Below the pieces are notes generated by a model. That model was not told where the DNA came from, made no database searches, and saw only the letters and a program-made list of their open reading frames with translations. A stretch of DNA of 6,444 nucleotides from the NCBI GenBank assembly GCA_030040815.1, contig JASHSZ010000673.1, positions 1-6,444 of the forward strand, given 5' to 3'. This document shows positions 5,636 through 6,444 of this stretch, piece after piece. Position 1 is the first letter of the stretch. Each line of letters opens with the position of its first letter. This stretch comes from Streptosporangiaceae bacterium (GTDB lineage: Bacteria > Actinomycetota > Actinomycetes > Streptosporangiales > Streptosporangiaceae). Both the position numbers and the translations under genes were made by a program.

Positions 5636-6444
5636 CTACCCGGCGAGTGCCGCGAGCACGTCTTGCGGGTGACTGAGGATTGAGAAGTGCCCGTGGCCGG
5701 GGTAGATGCGAAGCTCCGCGCCGACAATCGCCTCGGCGTAGCGGCGGGCGTGCTGGACCGGCACGGTGGTATCGGCGTCCCCGTGCCGCACCCATGTCGG
5801 CGCCGTGATGGAGCCGAGGTCGAATTCCCACGGCCGGGTGAGCAGCCTCAGGTCCTGGGCGACGCCCCAGCTGCCGCCACGGAATGCCTCGAGATAGCTG
5901 GTGAGGAACGACTCGCGCATGCCGGGCAGCTGGAGGGCGCGGATGTCGGCGTCTGGTTGCGCCGTGGCGGCAAGGCGCAGAAACAGTCCAGGCCGGACGC
6001 GCGCCAGCGCGGCCAGGCGGTCGAGTCCCCAGCCGCCGAATGCGGGGGAGCGCCTCGCGAGCGTCAGGGACAATCGTTCCCCTGGCGCCATCCCGCTGGT
6101 TGGCCACGCTGGCGAGCCCAGCGGCGCTACGAGCATGAGGCTCCGGACCCGCTCAGGCATCCGGGCGGCACAGGCTGCCGCGAACGGACCGCCGCCAGAA
6201 ACGCCCAGCAGTGCCGCCGCGTCGATCCGCAGCGCGTCCAGTATCAGCCTCGCGTCTTCCGCCCAGTCCGCAAGCTGGCCCAGCCACCGACGGCTGCTGC
6301 CGCCGATGCCCGGGCGGTCCGGGGCGATCATGCACAGTCCCAGTTCCTCCGCCGCGGGCCGGAACCACTGCGCGGCCAGCCGTGAGTCAGCCAGCCCGTG
6401 ACAGACAACAACCGGTGTCGCGTCGCGATCACCCACCAGCTCCA
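5636..6444 (-). CDS. Alpha/beta hydrolase fold protein, 5' end missing
   Basis: The frame is open to the right edge and stops at TAG (5638-5636). Codons for Glu and Leu precede the GTG at 6436, giving ELVGDRDATPVVVCHG, which reads as a normal first strand of the fold. The real start is therefore probably just beyond the window. Numbering from that GTG, CHGLADSR (12-19) is the oxyanion-hole HG segment. APDRPGIGGSS (38-48) is the loop typical of the family, GVSGG (78-82) is the nucleophile elbow with Ser80, GDADTTVP (219-226) carries the probable acid Asp222, and GHGHF (247-251) the probable His250. A complete catalytic triad is thus visible, with a cap region at about 115-200. The fold covers esterases, lactonases, C-C hydrolases and haloperoxidase-like enzymes, and the sequence does not decide among them. 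It precedes the ThDP enzyme gene on the same strand by 139 nt, so a shared pathway is possible but not shown. Confidence 0.9.
   Translation of the reverse strand, partial: ELVGDRDATPVVVCHGLADSRLAAQWFRPAAEELGLCMIAPDRPGIGGSSRRWLGQLADWAEDARLILDALRIDAAALLGVSGGGPFAAACAARMPERVRSLMLVAPLGSPAWPTSGMAPGERLSLTLARRSPAFGGWGLDRLAALARVRPGLFLRLAATAQPDADIRALQLPGMRESFLTSYLEAFRGGSWGVAQDLRLLTRPWEFDLGSITAPTWVRHGDADTTVPVQHARRYAEAIVGAELRIYPGHGHFSILSHPQDVLAALAG

Noticed and set aside
4093..5676. 527-codon open frame on the plus strand
   Set aside because: It is antisense to the ThDP enzyme gene, rich in Arg, Gly, Ala and Asp, with no recognisable motif. Long antisense frames are expected opposite high-GC genes.
1..6444. 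tRNA, rRNA, CRISPR, insertion sequence, phage or defence genes
   Set aside because: Looked for on both strands. No repeated spacer pattern, transposase motif, terminal inverted repeat or recognisable RNA gene was seen.

Overview
The window is very GC-rich, with strong G/C preference at third codon positions. One gene encodes a lipobox-type lipoprotein, and the ribosome binding sites are good (GGAGG, GAGGTGA). This suggests a soil actinomycete, but that is an inference from composition and gene style: no marker gene is present, and a high-GC proteobacterium is not excluded.

Layout. Two genes read rightward. The first is a slipin/stomatin-type SPFH membrane protein whose N-terminus is cut by the left edge (1-861). 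After a 292-nt gap comes a complete mandelate racemase/enolase-superfamily enzyme of the sugar-acid dehydratase type (1154-2377). Three genes read leftward and converge on it across a 144-nt gap. In order of transcription they are an alpha/beta hydrolase cut by the right edge (5636-6444), a thiamine-diphosphate (ThDP) 2-oxo acid decarboxylase-like enzyme (3805-5496), and a substrate-binding lipoprotein (2522-3757).

How the genes may work together. The ThDP enzyme and the binding lipoprotein are 47 nt apart on the same strand, each with its own ribosome binding site, so co-transcription is likely. With the hydrolase upstream and the enolase-superfamily enzyme opposite, the region looks like a small catabolic locus: capture of a small molecule at the membrane, hydrolysis, and handling of a hydroxy acid or 2-oxo acid. 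The substrate cannot be read from the sequence. No ABC permease, ATPase, transcriptional regulator or dehydrogenase is visible, so the pathway is incomplete here. The SPFH protein looks like unrelated housekeeping.

No tRNA, rRNA, CRISPR array, insertion sequence or phage gene was recognised. The points most worth a second look are the active-site histidines of the ThDP enzyme, the GTHGQ substitution at a metal-ligand position of the enolase-superfamily enzyme, the binding lipoprotein with no transporter partner, and a small ORF that overlaps the enolase-superfamily start codon by ATGA.
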